Assembly: GCA_963921795.1 (NCBI GenBank)
Contig: OY997647.1
Location: 58,206,565 to 58,270,564 of the forward strand
Direction: 5' to 3'
DNA: 64,000 nucleotides
Source: Nannobrachium achirus
Taxonomy: Eukaryota > Chordata > Actinopteri > Myctophiformes > Myctophidae
Shown piece by piece: positions 8,324 through 20,500 of this stretch. The notes under the pieces were generated by a model. It saw nothing but the letters and a program-made list of their open reading frames with translations. It was not told the origin of the DNA and made no database searches. Numbering within the stretch: the stretch's first letter is position 1; each line of letters opens with the position of its first letter. Both the position numbers and the translations under genes were made by a program.

Positions 8324-8614
8324 GAGGTGGAGTGTGCATGCTGTGCATGTACGTGTGCATGCGTGTGCGTACATCTGAAAAGAAAAGGCGTTGATTTGAT
8401 TTGCTTGATGAAGCAAAGTGAAACCTTAACAGTATGAAGAAAGTTGGGGTTGCTGAATGCCCTGAATGTACTTCAGAAAGATAATCATTTCTGCGTCAGG
8501 AAATGTCACAACAACAACACAGGCTATTAGATCAGACATACAAGAGAGAGAGAGAGAGCTCCAAAGACATCCACAGGCAGGAGAGAAAGAAGCAAGGGAG
8601 GGGAAACCTGCCCT

Positions 8615-8856
<242 letters not shown>

Positions 8857-8931
8857 TCCTATCATTCAGGGTGACCTGCAGCAGCAGGCATGCTGTTATG
8901 CAATTCATGCTGTCAAACACATGTCTGTATA

Positions 8932-9008
8932 CGTGCACACCTCGGTGCACATACACACACACTCCTCTCAGTTCTCTGTGCATGTACGTACACACACACA
9001 CACACACA

Positions 9009-9046
<38 letters not shown>

Positions 9047-9095
9047 CACACACACACACACACCTCTGTGCACGCACACACACACACGCGCGCGC
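8932..9095. repeat. Interrupted (CA)n tract
   Basis: CA-rich with GCGCGC and CTCTGTGC interruptions; opposite polarity to the GT tract just upstream, so the two could pair. Confidence 0.9.
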
Positions 9096-9974
9096 ATGCA
9101 CAGTACATACGCAGTAACGCAGACACACACTCAAGTGCTCAGCTGTCTTCCAGCCCCTCAAGCTGCAATGTTCTCTCCTCATCTTTATCTATCATCAACA
9201 ACAAAAATGTCACTGTTTTCACACAGAAAGAACAGTTATTAACAACCCTAACCATTTCAGTTTCCTTATCAACAATTCACCTTAACAATTCAACCCTTAT
9301 TAACCCTTTTACAAATCAACAACTCACCATTTTCCATATAAAGTCCTCACAAGTCACACAGTGATGACAAACTCTCAGAAGCTCACTTCTACTATTCTCA
9401 AACTGGAATATACCCACTGCTCCTATAAATTATTGCTGCTACCACAAGTTTGCAGAGACATGCACCATTGTCTCCATCACCAAATGTCTTAAGGCAGAAC
9501 GCTTACTATATTCAATCATATTTCACACACATGTGCCTGTGACATTAAGTCAGGGCTTTCCTTACTCCTTGGCTATGTTTATGTACTGTAAGCAATTTGT
9601 TGAGGCCCACTCAATGCATTATACAGCCAACGTACAGTAGATGGCTGTTTGTCATTCTGTTGACATGGCGATCTTTAGCTGCATTTCCACATGCCAGTCC
9701 CCCCACTGCACCACCTTCTTGTGCTGTCGTTTTCCATTTAGAAGGACCGGGTCCAAAGTGGGCTCACTGGGGCTGAAAAGAGTCAATCAGGGTGCCAATA
9801 TTGGCCCCACTCCCCAAGTGGTCTGAGGCAGGCCAAACAGGGCCAAACTGGTGACGTGTAACGCTTGTGGCCGCGGTCACAATGTTTCGGTAGACTAAAG
9901 AGAAAGCTAAGTCGATGTGTCGACCTGAGCAAGACACCGACCCCTAACTGCTCCTCGCCGAGGGCCCATAGTAA
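9096..9974. other. Non-coding, nothing recognised
   Basis: No ORF, repeat family or RNA gene recognised; ordinary AT-rich sequence. Confidence 0.4.
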
Positions 9975-9982
9975 ATCTTAAC

Positions 9983-10526
9983 TAGGGGTGTAACGATACA
10001 TTTGAACAGTGATACGATAGGCATCACCATACATGGTTAACAATACGATACATGGTTCATTCATGGCGATATGATTCGATTCGATTCAATGATTTAAAAT
10101 CGATATAGTAACTATTTAGCAAAGAAAAATGAAATCTGTGTAAAATGTATAAACAAATCTATCATTATGGAAGTAAACGCTGTGATTATCTAGCAAATAC
10201 ATGGACATTATATTTCAACCCAGCTTGACATCAACACAAAGATTACACACATTTATCGATAGACCAAGAGTAGCTATATAGAATGGAAAGGAAATTAGAC
10301 CCCTCTTTTTCATTTTCCCTCTTAAAATTGCTAAATACAAGGCACAAATTGTTTGCATACAATCAATTATTTGCATAGCAAAACGATTCGATACCGATTA
10401 CCGCAATTTAAAACGATATGATACAAAGCCAAAATGGTACGATACTTTGCTTTTGCAAACGATATAGTAGATCATTGCAAATTAAAAACGATTTTTCGAT
10501 TCAGTTACTATATTGTTACACCGCTA
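9983..10526. mobile_element. hAT-like MITE, TAGGGGTGTAACGATAC family
   Basis: Inverted ends TAGGGGTGTAACGAT and TTGTTACACCGCTA, flanked by a perfect 8-bp duplication ATCTTAAC (9975-9982 and 10527-10534). Interior is AT-rich with many CGATA/TCGAT motifs and no ORF. The 8-bp duplication is the hAT hallmark. Confidence 0.88.
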
Positions 10527-10534
10527 ATCTTAAC

Positions 10535-11301
10535 CATCATAGTAGCCATCAGTTGGGTGAAGCTTAAAGCAATGTATTAAATGCGGGTCCGTAGTAGCCT
10601 AATGCATATTAAAGTGGAAGTCCTTGAGATTAAAAAGGTTTAGAATCACTGAGCCAACGTACAGTATGAGGTTATGCTATGCAACCAAACGCCTCTCAGT
10701 CAGCTTGCTACATTAAGACTGAGAACTCTCGTAGCCCCATGTAAAGTCAAACAAGTTTAGCGGGGTGGGCTGTTAGCCTGTACCTCTCCTCACATACAGT
10801 AGGAAGGATTGAGTGGAGCAGCGTAGCGTGCAGTGTACAGTATAGAGAGCTGGTGGTAAGTGGCCATCAATCACCGCTGACACGCTGGCTGCCGTGAGAG
10901 TATACAGCAGCACTGATGATATGCCATTTAAAGGGACAGGTCAAGGGATGGTTCATATTTGGATTTGTATCACACATTTTGAGGTGCTTGTCAAATAGTT
11001 GAAGACCACGGCGCTACGCTAATTGAGAAACATCCACCAGAGGCTTGTTAGTATTTTATAGCAATGCTAATGGAAATGAATGGAATAAGCAAGCATGTTT
11101 TATTTAGTTACTGGCTGATTCTATTTGTTTCTAGCACTGTAGTAAATTGCTAACAGGCTTCCAGTTGATATTTCTCAGTAACCGTAGTAGTTCTGATATA
11201 TATATATCATCCATGAAAATCTAACACCCGTTTTGTGAGGTGGGTTGGTGTGTGCATGTGAGTATCTATTGTATGTGTAGGGGCACGCCCATGTGCATTT
11301 T
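10535..11301. other. Non-coding, nothing recognised
   Basis: No supported gene or repeat apart from a short TA run near 11196. Confidence 0.4.

Positions 11302-11370
<69 letters not shown>
11302..11370. repeat. (GT)n microsatellite
   Basis: About 34 GT units. Confidence 0.97.
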
Positions 11371-11373
<3 letters not shown>

Positions 11374-12157
11374 GCCAGCTGGAAGGCAACTGATTTTCCT
11401 GCCAATCTCCTTGCCTTCTACCACTTGTTTGTCTGTTACAAAATAACTGTTGGATGGTTGATGTTCATGAAACTTGGAGGGAATGATCAGTAGGCTGAAC
11501 AGATTATTGACTTTGGCGTCGAAAAGATAAAGGTCAAGTCTACAGTCATGGTCTCAGACAGCAACGTACAGTATGTGATATGGAAATGCATATCTTGACA
11601 GTTATGTTTGCAATATGGAAATGTGTTTGTTATCTTGACAGTTGCAGTGTGGGTGGAGGTACTGTAAGCACTCATGTATGTAATCATTCTAGATGAAAAT
11701 GTTTTATATTGTTGCTTTCGGAGTAACGCGCCAGCCACACTGAAACAGACTGGATGTATGTGCAATCATTTTGATGCTGATATTGAGGGAGTGAGGGAGG
11801 GGGGGTACTAATAAAGTATCATATAGGAAGTGTTGAAAAAATGAATCGAGATGTCTTTTCACGCCACATTTGCGCTAAGTGGCAGAAAAATAAAAGCGTG
11901 ACGGAGTGGAGTTACAACGAGAAATTGCAAAGGAATATGAAGAGAAGAGGAGGGAGCTTGGCGAAGGAGAGAAAACGACGGGGAGTTACGGTAAATGAGA
12001 GAAACTGTGAGCACAGAGAGAGAGAGGAGAGAGAGGTAGAGAGAGATAGAGATCAAATACAGAGAAACTGACAGAGCGAGAGAGAGATCAAATGCAAACA
12101 CAAGACAGTGGCAGATTGAACATGAACATATCAGGGAAAGAAAAGTAGATCCAAGAA

Positions 12158-12717
12158 CAGGGGCGTCACAAGGGGGGGGGGACTGAGTTACTAGGGCCCA
12201 AGGTGGAGGGGCCCTACTAACTTTAGCTATTGAAAGATAGCATATATACAAGCTCACAGCGCAGCACAGAGTGCCAGTGCCACGCTGTGAGCTTGTAGAT
12301 CTGCTATTTTTGAAAAGTCGTGAAAATGTGTGCAAATCTTTGAATATATGTATTTTTTTAAGCAAACATTTGTAACTAAAATGTTGCTTCTGGGGGGTCC
12401 CTGAAACTAAATATTTTGAGATGGGGGTCCGTGGCCAAATACATACCATTTTAGGGTTCCTTCACATGGAAAGGTTTGAGCACCACTGACATAGGTCTTC
12501 AAAAAATATTCAAAGACACATTTTCATGATTTTTCAAAAATAGCAGATCTACAAGCTCGCAGCGCGGCACTCGGTGCCGCGCTGTGAGCTTGTATATCTG
12601 CTATTTTTCAATAGTTAAAGCACAGAATAATGCGTAATAATGCGTTCCCACAGTCTAATGGGGGGCCCCGCAGTGAATCGTTGTACCCAGGGCCCAGAAT
12701 TTGGTGCGACACCCCTG
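12158..12717. mobile_element. hAT-like MITE hosting a second MITE
   Basis: Ends CAGGGGCGTCAC and GGTGCGACACCCCTG are inverted. The 8-bp flanks TCCAAGAA and CCCGAGAA match at 6 of 8. The hairpin-capped MITE at 12226-12625 lies inside, so this host inserted first. Confidence 0.75.
12226..12625 (-). mobile_element. Hairpin-capped MITE, copy 1 (reverse orientation, short)
   Basis: Bounded by hairpins at about 12232-12312 and 12535-12609 that are reverse complements of each other; the outer arm reads TATACAAGCTC and the inner arm TCTACAAGCTC, as in the other copies. The interior contains the shared GGGGGTCCGTGGCCAAATA segment in inverse orientation to 16374-16950, with about 180 bp deleted. Outer ends are eroded. 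Confidence 0.75.
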
Positions 12718-12767
12718 CCCGAGAAACAGAGGGAATGAGAGAGACACAGAGAGAGAGATAAGAGACA

Positions 12768-12768
12768 T

Positions 12769-12818
<50 letters not shown>
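12768..12818. repeat. (GA)n microsatellite
   Basis: About 25 GA units in a purine-rich stretch. Confidence 0.95.
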
Positions 12819-12822
<4 letters not shown>

Positions 12823-13130
12823 GTGGGACGGCGTGGGTTGACGGTGCGAGGAGGGTTAGCACTTCATCACACGGCCCCGGTTGTTAAGAGTAATAATAAA
12901 GTGTCTACGGGGTGACTCTCTCACCACGAGGGCTTCCCAGCACAGCGGAGGCCAAAACCATTCATCTCACTAAGAGCAGGAACTGCTGAGCGGGACTCCC
13001 CGTGAAGAGGTCCTCCTAATGACTACATCACAACATCCAGGGGCCTGGGTCCTAAAAAACATCCTGGACTGGATTTTCCTCGCTTCTTTTTGAGGCGAGG
13101 TGACCACACACACACACACACACACACACA

Positions 13131-13692
13131 CAGGGACGTGCTGGGCCCCTGATTCAGCCCGGGAAAAAGAGTTGTAGAGGCCCTCATTGCTCGCTATAGA
13201 GAGAGACCTCTCTCTATAGCGCTGCTGCTACTCAAATATTTGCCATTTCAGATCATGACAAGTGACAAGCCAGTGGACCAATTACTGTACATGAGTTATA
13301 TTTCGTCGCTGTCGGGTGGAAACCTTGTATGTCCAAAACTGTTTGTTTTGTATTTATCATTTTAAAAATGATTTAAACTAGTGAAAACAGCCGATCTACA
13401 AGCACACAACGCCTCGCGGTGCGAGGCGTTGTGTGCTTGTAGATCTGCTGTTTTCACTACTTTTGTGCAATGGCCTTGTATGATGAAGCAGGGCTTTGCT
13501 TCGCGAAAAAATGCATACATTTGAAACTTGGAGATACGAGGTTTCTGCCCGACAGTGACAATTTACTTTGTTGGCCGCCCAGCTCCCAAAATGGAACGAA
13601 GGCTGACATTTTATTAATTTTTTTTCCCTAATGGCCGGGAATGAACCGGCCGTTCGGGAGTTGTCCCGCTTTTCCCAATGGCCAGCACGTCC

Positions 13693-13695
<3 letters not shown>
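13131..13695. mobile_element. hAT-like MITE inserted in a CA microsatellite
   Basis: Perfect 14-bp inverted ends CAGGGACGTGCTGG and CCAGCACGTCCCTG lie directly within (CA)n on both sides (13106-13130 and 13696-13753), so the target duplication is CACACACA. Inside are a 30-bp hairpin (13192-13221, CGCTATAGAGAGAG arms) and the recurrent hairpin at 13379-13459. Confidence 0.88.
13379..13459. repeat. Recurrent hairpin cassette, nearly perfect 81-bp palindrome
   Basis: Arms TAGTGAAAACAGC...GATCTACAAGCACACAACGCCTCGC pair with their complements around GGT. Core GATCTACAAGC is shared with the other hairpins; the outer TAGTGAAAACAG arm is particular to this host MITE. Confidence 0.93.
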
Positions 13696-13758
<63 letters not shown>

Positions 13759-13771
13759 GCACGCACACACA

Positions 13772-15115
13772 GTAAACCTTTCTCCCCTCTCGTTGTTTTG
13801 CATAAAGTACACCTGTAAACATAGTAACTTACACTAAAATAAGCCATTCCCCAGGTACATTTATTTCTAGACTAAGAATCTGTCCTGGGGATTTAGTCTC
13901 GAATAAATAGCATAGGGAGTACAGTATAGGGTGACCAGACGTCCCCGAAATATTCGGGACAGTCCAGAATTACACACTCCGATGTCCTGAATCCTACCCT
14001 GTTCGTCACGAAAAGCCAGGTTTTTATTAGTTATAGCCTAATAAAGGTTGTATAGACTACATGACTTGTGCCTGACTTTTTGCTGTGTACAGTAGGCTAT
14101 AGTGTAGTGAATTGATAAACAACTACATTTAAACCACTTTCAACATGCAATAATAGCAGCTATTATTGTCTGCCATTATTGTCTGCAATAATAGCAGACA
14201 ATAATAGCAAGTATAATTATACTCTTATTATTATAACTGCCATAATTGCAATTCCTGTCATTGTTGTTGCTCTCTCTCTCTGTCTTTCTCCCTCTCTCTT
14301 TCCCCCCCGACACGGTCAAGGCAGATGGCCACCCACCCTTCTGATTTGGGTCTATAATAAAATGTAATCAAATTTCAACATTGTCAAGAAATCTCGTCAA
14401 ATTTGATGAATTTGGCAAGCAGACACTGTGTTCATGATGTGTTGCATTTTGTACATCACATACAACAGTATGCAACTTATTTTTGTATTTTTAACGGCCT
14501 CATATGATGGATACTGCCTCTATCTACTTAGTTGCTTACAAAAAAGAAAAGAAAATGAAAAAGGATAAGCGTCATTGAGAACAGAAAATTGAGGGGGAGA
14601 AATAAACTAAAATGACATAAGAGCTATAGGACGTTATGAAGGTACAGCCCATCTAAAGAAAATGATGTCATTTCAACAGGCTGCGTTCTCTATGCAGGTA
14701 TTTAACCCACTCTGATGAGATTACGGAGGCGAGAGCCACTCGTCACCCGCTGCCATCTCTCCGTCCGCTCTCCTTTTCTGTCCATCTCTCCATCAGCACT
14801 GTACTATACTGTATCTCCTCCTCAGCACTTAGACTGGAGGTGTGATTGTATTAAATCTGTGAGACCAAGGACTTCCCTGGGGTGGTACTAATGTACAGAA
14901 CAGATTGTACTGAATAGAGATGAACAGGGAGGGAGGGGAGGAGGAACGGATGGATGGATGGATAGATGGATGGACCAATGGATGGATGGATGGAGGCCAG
15001 GCAGCCATTACTATAATCATTTTACCTCACATGAAAAAGGTGGCTCATCCAGCAGCTCTCATGAAAGACTGACAGAGAGAGTGAGCGAGAGAGTTAGTTA
15101 CTAAATCTAAAGCAA
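13772..15115. other. Non-coding; short inverted repeats and one tetranucleotide repeat
   Basis: No gene recognised. CAATAATAGCAG motifs around 14150-14210 form small overlapping hairpins. The GGAT repeat is listed separately. Confidence 0.4.
14939..14997. repeat. (GGAT)n microsatellite, imperfect
   Basis: GGAT units with GATA and CCAAT interruptions. Confidence 0.9.
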
Positions 15116-15283
15116 AGGTCTTCAACAGGGGGTCCGGGACCCCTAGGGGGTCCTTAGAATTACTATGGGGGCTGCCAAATCCTTGTGTGATAGGATAATT
15201 ATTTTAAATTAACAATTTGAACTCTCGCATCCCTATTCCAAGGAGAAGGCAAAAATAGCAGATCTACAAGCTCTCAACGCCTT
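15116..15283. mobile_element. Fragment of the CAGGGGTCTTCAAC hAT-like family
   Basis: GGTCTTCAACAGGGGGTCC followed by CCCCTAGGGGGTCC matches the right end of 39186-39589 in inverse orientation. It ends in one arm of the recurrent hairpin (AAAAATAGCAGATCTACAAG at about 15251). The other end is lost. Confidence 0.7.
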
Positions 15284-15727
15284 CCCCATTGGATGACGTC
15301 ACCGAGAATGCTGTTTCCTCATTGGCTAAGTTTATCTACAAAGAAATAAAGTGGCACTAGTACTATAGTGTGTTGCCCTGTTGGGCAACCACACTAATTA
15401 TTCAAGTATAAAGATAGTGATAATGATAATAATAGGAGCATCCACCTAGAATAAATACAACGTTCTGTAAAACATGTTGAACATGAGTGATGGGTTGAAC
15501 CTGTAAATTGGAATGGATTTTTATTTGGATGTCTTTGTTTAAATTGTTTATCACATCACTCTGGAAGTGATTCCAACCATAGCATTGCCCACTGCTTGAT
15601 ATGGACTCCGACATCCACTTCAGTTAGAATGGGTTTTTGGAGTGGTCAGCGTCAGCCCTTAAAAGTTCCCTCATATTTAATGGACAAATATAAATGCACA
15701 GCACATGACAGAGGAGCCAATTACTGA

Positions 15728-15735
15728 GAGAGAGA

Positions 15736-15801
<66 letters not shown>
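15728..15801. repeat. (GA)n microsatellite
   Basis: About 35 units with one GGG interruption near 15738. Confidence 0.96.
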
Positions 15802-15808
<7 letters not shown>

Positions 15809-15854
15809 CAACAACTTCCTTGGTTGACAATGAATTCTGCATGTTAACAACAGC

Positions 15855-16292
15855 CAGTGGTGGAAAAAGTACTCACATTTTGTACTTAAGTAGTAAGTAT
15901 CAATACTGCAATGTAGATGTACTCTGTTACAAGTAAAAGTCCGGAATTCAAAATGTACTTAAGTAAAAGTATGAAAGTGTTGGCATCAAAATGTACTTAA
16001 AGTACCAAGAGTACGTTTTGAGCTTGTAGATCGGCTATTTTCAAATAGCCTAGGTATGAAATAGGGATAAAGTGGTTTATGTATGTTTTATGATATTATA
16101 ATTTATATCTGCAGTAGTAAGTAAGTAACTAATAACTAAAGTTTTCAAATAATTGTAGTGGAGTAAAAGTACAATATTTGGATCTGAGATGTAGTGGAGT
16201 AGAAGTAAAAGTATTGGAAATCGGAAATGCTCAAGTAAAGTACAAATACTTCAAAAGTGAACTTAAATATACTTAGTTACTTTACACCACTG
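15855..16292. mobile_element. hAT-like MITE, CAGTGGTGGAAAAAGTACT family
   Basis: Starts CAGTGGTGGAAAAAGTACTC, ends AGTTACTTTACACCACTG; 8-bp flanks ACAACAGC and ACAACCAC are similar. The interior is rich in AAGTAAAAGTA. One arm of the recurrent hairpin (GAGCTTGTAGATCGGCTATT, 16021-16040) remains inside. Confidence 0.82.
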
Positions 16293-16373
16293 ACAACCAC
16301 CCAAACAGGACAAAGAAAAAACAACCAGATGAAAGCTCAAACTACCGGTATACAGTATAATAACCCATTTAGA

Positions 16374-16950
16374 CATTATGACGCAATATTTTATGCTTTA
16401 AATATAAAAAAATAGCAGATATACAAGCTCACAGCGCGGCACCGAGTGCCGCGCTGCGAGCTTGTAGATCTGCTATTTTTGAAAAATCGTGAAAATTAGA
16501 ATCTTGACCCGATTCTATAAGTGTCTTTTGAATCCTTCTAAGATTTTTGGAAAAAACCTATGGTTCTATGTCAGCAATCTGGCCAGCCATCGTCAAAGAA
16601 AAGGTCCTTTTCACTTAACTGGAGCTCAGTTAGTCTGCTCTTGAGAGACTACTACGTCAGTGGTTCTGAAACCTTTTCATGTGAAGGACCCCCAAAATGA
16701 TATGTATTTGGCCACGGACCCCCATCTCAAAATATCTAGTTCCAGGGACCACCCAGAAGCAAAATTTGAGATACAAACGTTTCGCTTTGAAAATACATAT
16801 ATTCAAAGATTTGGCACACATTTTCATGACTTTTTCCAAAAATAGCAGATCTACAAGCTCGCAGCGCGGCACTCGGTGCCGCGCTGTGAGCTTGTATATC
16901 TGCTATTTTTCACAGGTTAAAGCATTCAATAATTCTAGGCCCTAAATGGG
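16374..16950 (+). mobile_element. Hairpin-capped MITE, copy 2 (reference orientation)
   Basis: 577 bp. Ends CCCATTTAG and CTAAATGGG are inverted, with direct ATAA on both sides (16370-16373, 16951-16954). Each terminus carries a 70-bp near-perfect hairpin (about 16411-16481 and 16842-16912); the two hairpins are reverse complements of each other. CCC starts with TTAA-like targets suggest piggyBac affinity, but no transposase is present and that is inference. Confidence 0.78.
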
Positions 16951-17158
16951 ATAAAACAACAGTGAAACGATGGCGGGGGCAGACAGAGCATAATGGAGTG
17001 GATGGATGGTGGATGGGAGGACCAAGAGGCAAATAGCAGCCTAATGTAATCACATTGTTCTGGCAAATTAGCCGGCACTAGGCTAGCTAGAGAGATGATG
17101 TCAGACGTCATTACTCACCGCTTAATACTATAAGGTAGAGAGGAATGATGGAAGGGTG

Positions 17159-17204
17159 TGCGTGTGTGTGTGTGTGTGCGTGTGCGTGTGCGTGTGTGTG
17201 TGTG
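17159..17204. repeat. (GT)n with GCGT interruptions
   Basis: Short compound GT tract. Confidence 0.9.
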
Positions 17205-17594
17205 TCATACTGTATGTGAATAAAGACTATTACAGGCAGTGGCACGAGGGCGCACACATCCTGTATTAACACCCACACACATGTGTACAGTACATTCATA
17301 CTGTACCATATATGCGCTGTAAGGCTGCCAAATGTATATTTTCGAATTTCGAATGTTCTTCGAATATGGAAATAATATGTACATTCGAATATGAAAATTA
17401 ATATTCGAATTATTATAATTTTTTCTTTTTAACTTTTTTTTTTTTTTTTTTTTTTTTGAGGAAGGGGGCTAGCGAAAGTTATGGGTATGGTGAGTGTTAT
17501 ATGAAATGCAAGCATACCATAATCACAATAACGTTTTTACAACTTGATAAATACTTTTTGGTATTGTCCCTGTAAAAATAATAATAATAATAAA

Positions 17595-20500
17595 AACTAG
17601 AAAAATATTGTTCCTTCGAAACAATTGTGGGCTCGCTTCAAGCCAGAAAACAATGGCTATAAAAGCACAAAATGTCAAGATCGCAGGCATTGCTCTCTTT
17701 GACGTTACTGACGTCAAAGATTGGTCCATTTTGTTCCAAAAATGTGTTGTGCAAAAGTTGACCCGCTGGTGGCGCTATAACAGGCCAATGTGAGAAGGTT
17801 GGTATCTGTTCCTTGACCTATTGGGAATGTGCTTGCAAGATTTCACGCACATCCCAGGCTGTGTTCATGATTTGAGGTGTTTTTGGCTTTGGACACTTTA
17901 TCGCTGCTTGCAGCTATATTTATTATTATTATTTTATAATTTTTTTGTGTGCACTTCATAGGCATGTTAGATAAAGGTCCTTAGATTGCGTGTAGAATGT
18001 TTCATGCAAATTGCAAAAAAAATCCTAGAATAAAAACGGGTTTAAGCGTTTTACAAACTGCTCAAAATTATATAGCGCCCCCCTTTGGCCATTTGGGGTA
18101 AGATTGGTTTCAGTGATATTTGAACTAACCCTCTACACTATTTTGTCATGAAAATGTGACTTTGCATGTATGTTTTAGAGGCAGAAGAATAATTTGCATA
18201 AAAATGCAATATTGTTTGAATTATTTAAAAAAGCATGTTTCAATGTTAAAGAAATCCGATCTGACAGATCTTTAGATATCGGTCCAAAGTTCACGTAAAA
18301 AAAGTTTTGTGCACGTGACGCGAAAATTCCAGAATAAAAGCGGGTTTACGCGTTTTACAAACTGCTCAAAATGGCGGAAAATTAAAGGGCGGAGCTTACT
18401 TAACAACGACACAGATGTCTTCCGCTTGAGTCAAAGCACACGTGTAACAAGTTGCATGTCTTCAAACGAAACGAGTCATGACTTATGCCCGTTTGAAGTT
18501 TGAATTTTCAGACGCTTCGTATAGCGCCCCCCTTTGGCCGATTGGAATAAAATTGGTTTCAGTGATACTTTGACTAACCCTCCACATCTTTGCCAAATGC
18601 CATGAACGTGTAACTTTGCATGTATGATTTAGAGGCCGAAGAATAATTTGCATAAAACCGCAATATTGATTGAATCATTAAAAAATTATATTTCACTTTA
18701 AAAGAAATCCGCCGAGATTAGTTTAACCGTATTGGTCCAAAGTTCATGTGAAAAAAGTTTTGTGCACTTGACGCGAAAATCCCAGGAGGAGATAGATTTT
18801 TACTGTTTTTCATATAATTCCGAATTGTGGGAGACCTAAAGGTCAGAGGTCAAAAGTTAGAGGGTAAAAGTTGTTCGGCATGAGGAGACGCATAAGTGTA
18901 TACAGGTTTCATGGCTGTATGTATAACACAGCATGAGCTATACCTGTTCAAAGTTCGCACTTTCGAAGGCTTCCTACAGCGCCACCATTTGGCCGATTGC
19001 TATAGAAAATAATAGCACACTTCGCCACTGTAAACTGAACACATTGATGTTTTTATTTTCATTTTCTCACTAAGTATGTAGGAGTAGAAAGGAACCGAAG
19101 TTCCCGTCTACAGTATGATATGACTGATAGATAAATAACTAGAAAAATATTGTTCCTTCGAAACAATTGTGGGCTCGCTTCAAGCCAGAAAACAATGGCT
19201 ATAAAAGCACAAAATGTCAAGATCGCAGGCAGTGCTCTCTTTGACGTTACTGACGTCAAAGATTGGTCCATTTTGTTCCAAAAATGTGTTGTGCAAAAGT
19301 TGACCCGCTGGTGGCGCTATAACAGGCCAATGTGAGAAGGTTGGTATCTGTTCCTTGACCTATTGGGAATGTGCTTGCAAGATTTCACGCACATCCCAGG
19401 CTGTGTTCATGATTTGAGGTGTTTTTGGCTTTGGACACTTTATCGCTGCTTGCAGCTATATTTATTATTATTATTTTATAATTTTTTTGTGTGCACTTCA
19501 TAGGCATGTTAGATAAAGGTCCTTAGATTGCGTGTAGAATTTTTCATGCAAATTGCAAAAAAAATCCTAGAATAAAAACGGGTTTAAGCGTTTTACAAAC
19601 TGCTCAAAATTATATAGCGCCCCCCTTTGGCCATTTGGGGTAAGATTGGTTTCAGTGATATTTGAACTAACCCTCTACACTATTTTGTCATGAAAATGTG
19701 ACTTTGCTTGTATGTTTTAGAGGCAGAAGAATAATTTGCATAAAAATGCAATATTGTTTGAATTATTTAAAAAAGCATGTTTCAATGTTAAAGAAATCCG
19801 ATCTGACAGATCTTTAGATATCGGTCCAAAGTTCACGTAAAAAAAGTTTTGTGCACGTGACGCGAAAATTCCAGAATAAAAGCGGGTTTACGCGTTTTAC
19901 AAACTGCTCAAAGTGGCGGAAAATCGAAGGGCGGAGCTTACTTAACAACGACACAGATGTCTTCCGCTTGAGTCAAAGCACGCGTGTAACAAGTTGCATG
20001 TCTTCAAACGAAACGAGTCATGACTTATGCCCGTTTGAAGTTTGAATTTTCAGACGCTTCGTATAGCGCCCCCCTTTGGCCGATTGGAATAAAATTGGTT
20101 TCAGTGATACTTTGACTAACCCTCCACATCTTTGCCAAATGCCATGAACGTGTAACTTTGCATGTATGATTTAGAGGCCGAAGAATAATTTGCATAAAAC
20201 CGCAATATTTATTGAATTATTAAAAAATTATATTTCACTTTAAAAGAAATCCGACCAGACTAGTTTGACCGTATTGGTCCAAAGTTCATGTGAAAAAAGT
20301 TTTGTGCGCGTAACGCAAAAATCCCAGGAGGAGATAGATTTTTACTGTTTTTTATATAATTCAAAATTCTGGGGGATCTAAAGGTCAGAGGTCAAAAGTT
20401 AGAGGGTAAAAGTTGTTCGGCATGAGGAGACGCATATGTGTATACAGGTTTCATGACTGTACGTATAACAGAGCATGAGCTCTATCTGTTCAAAGTTCGC

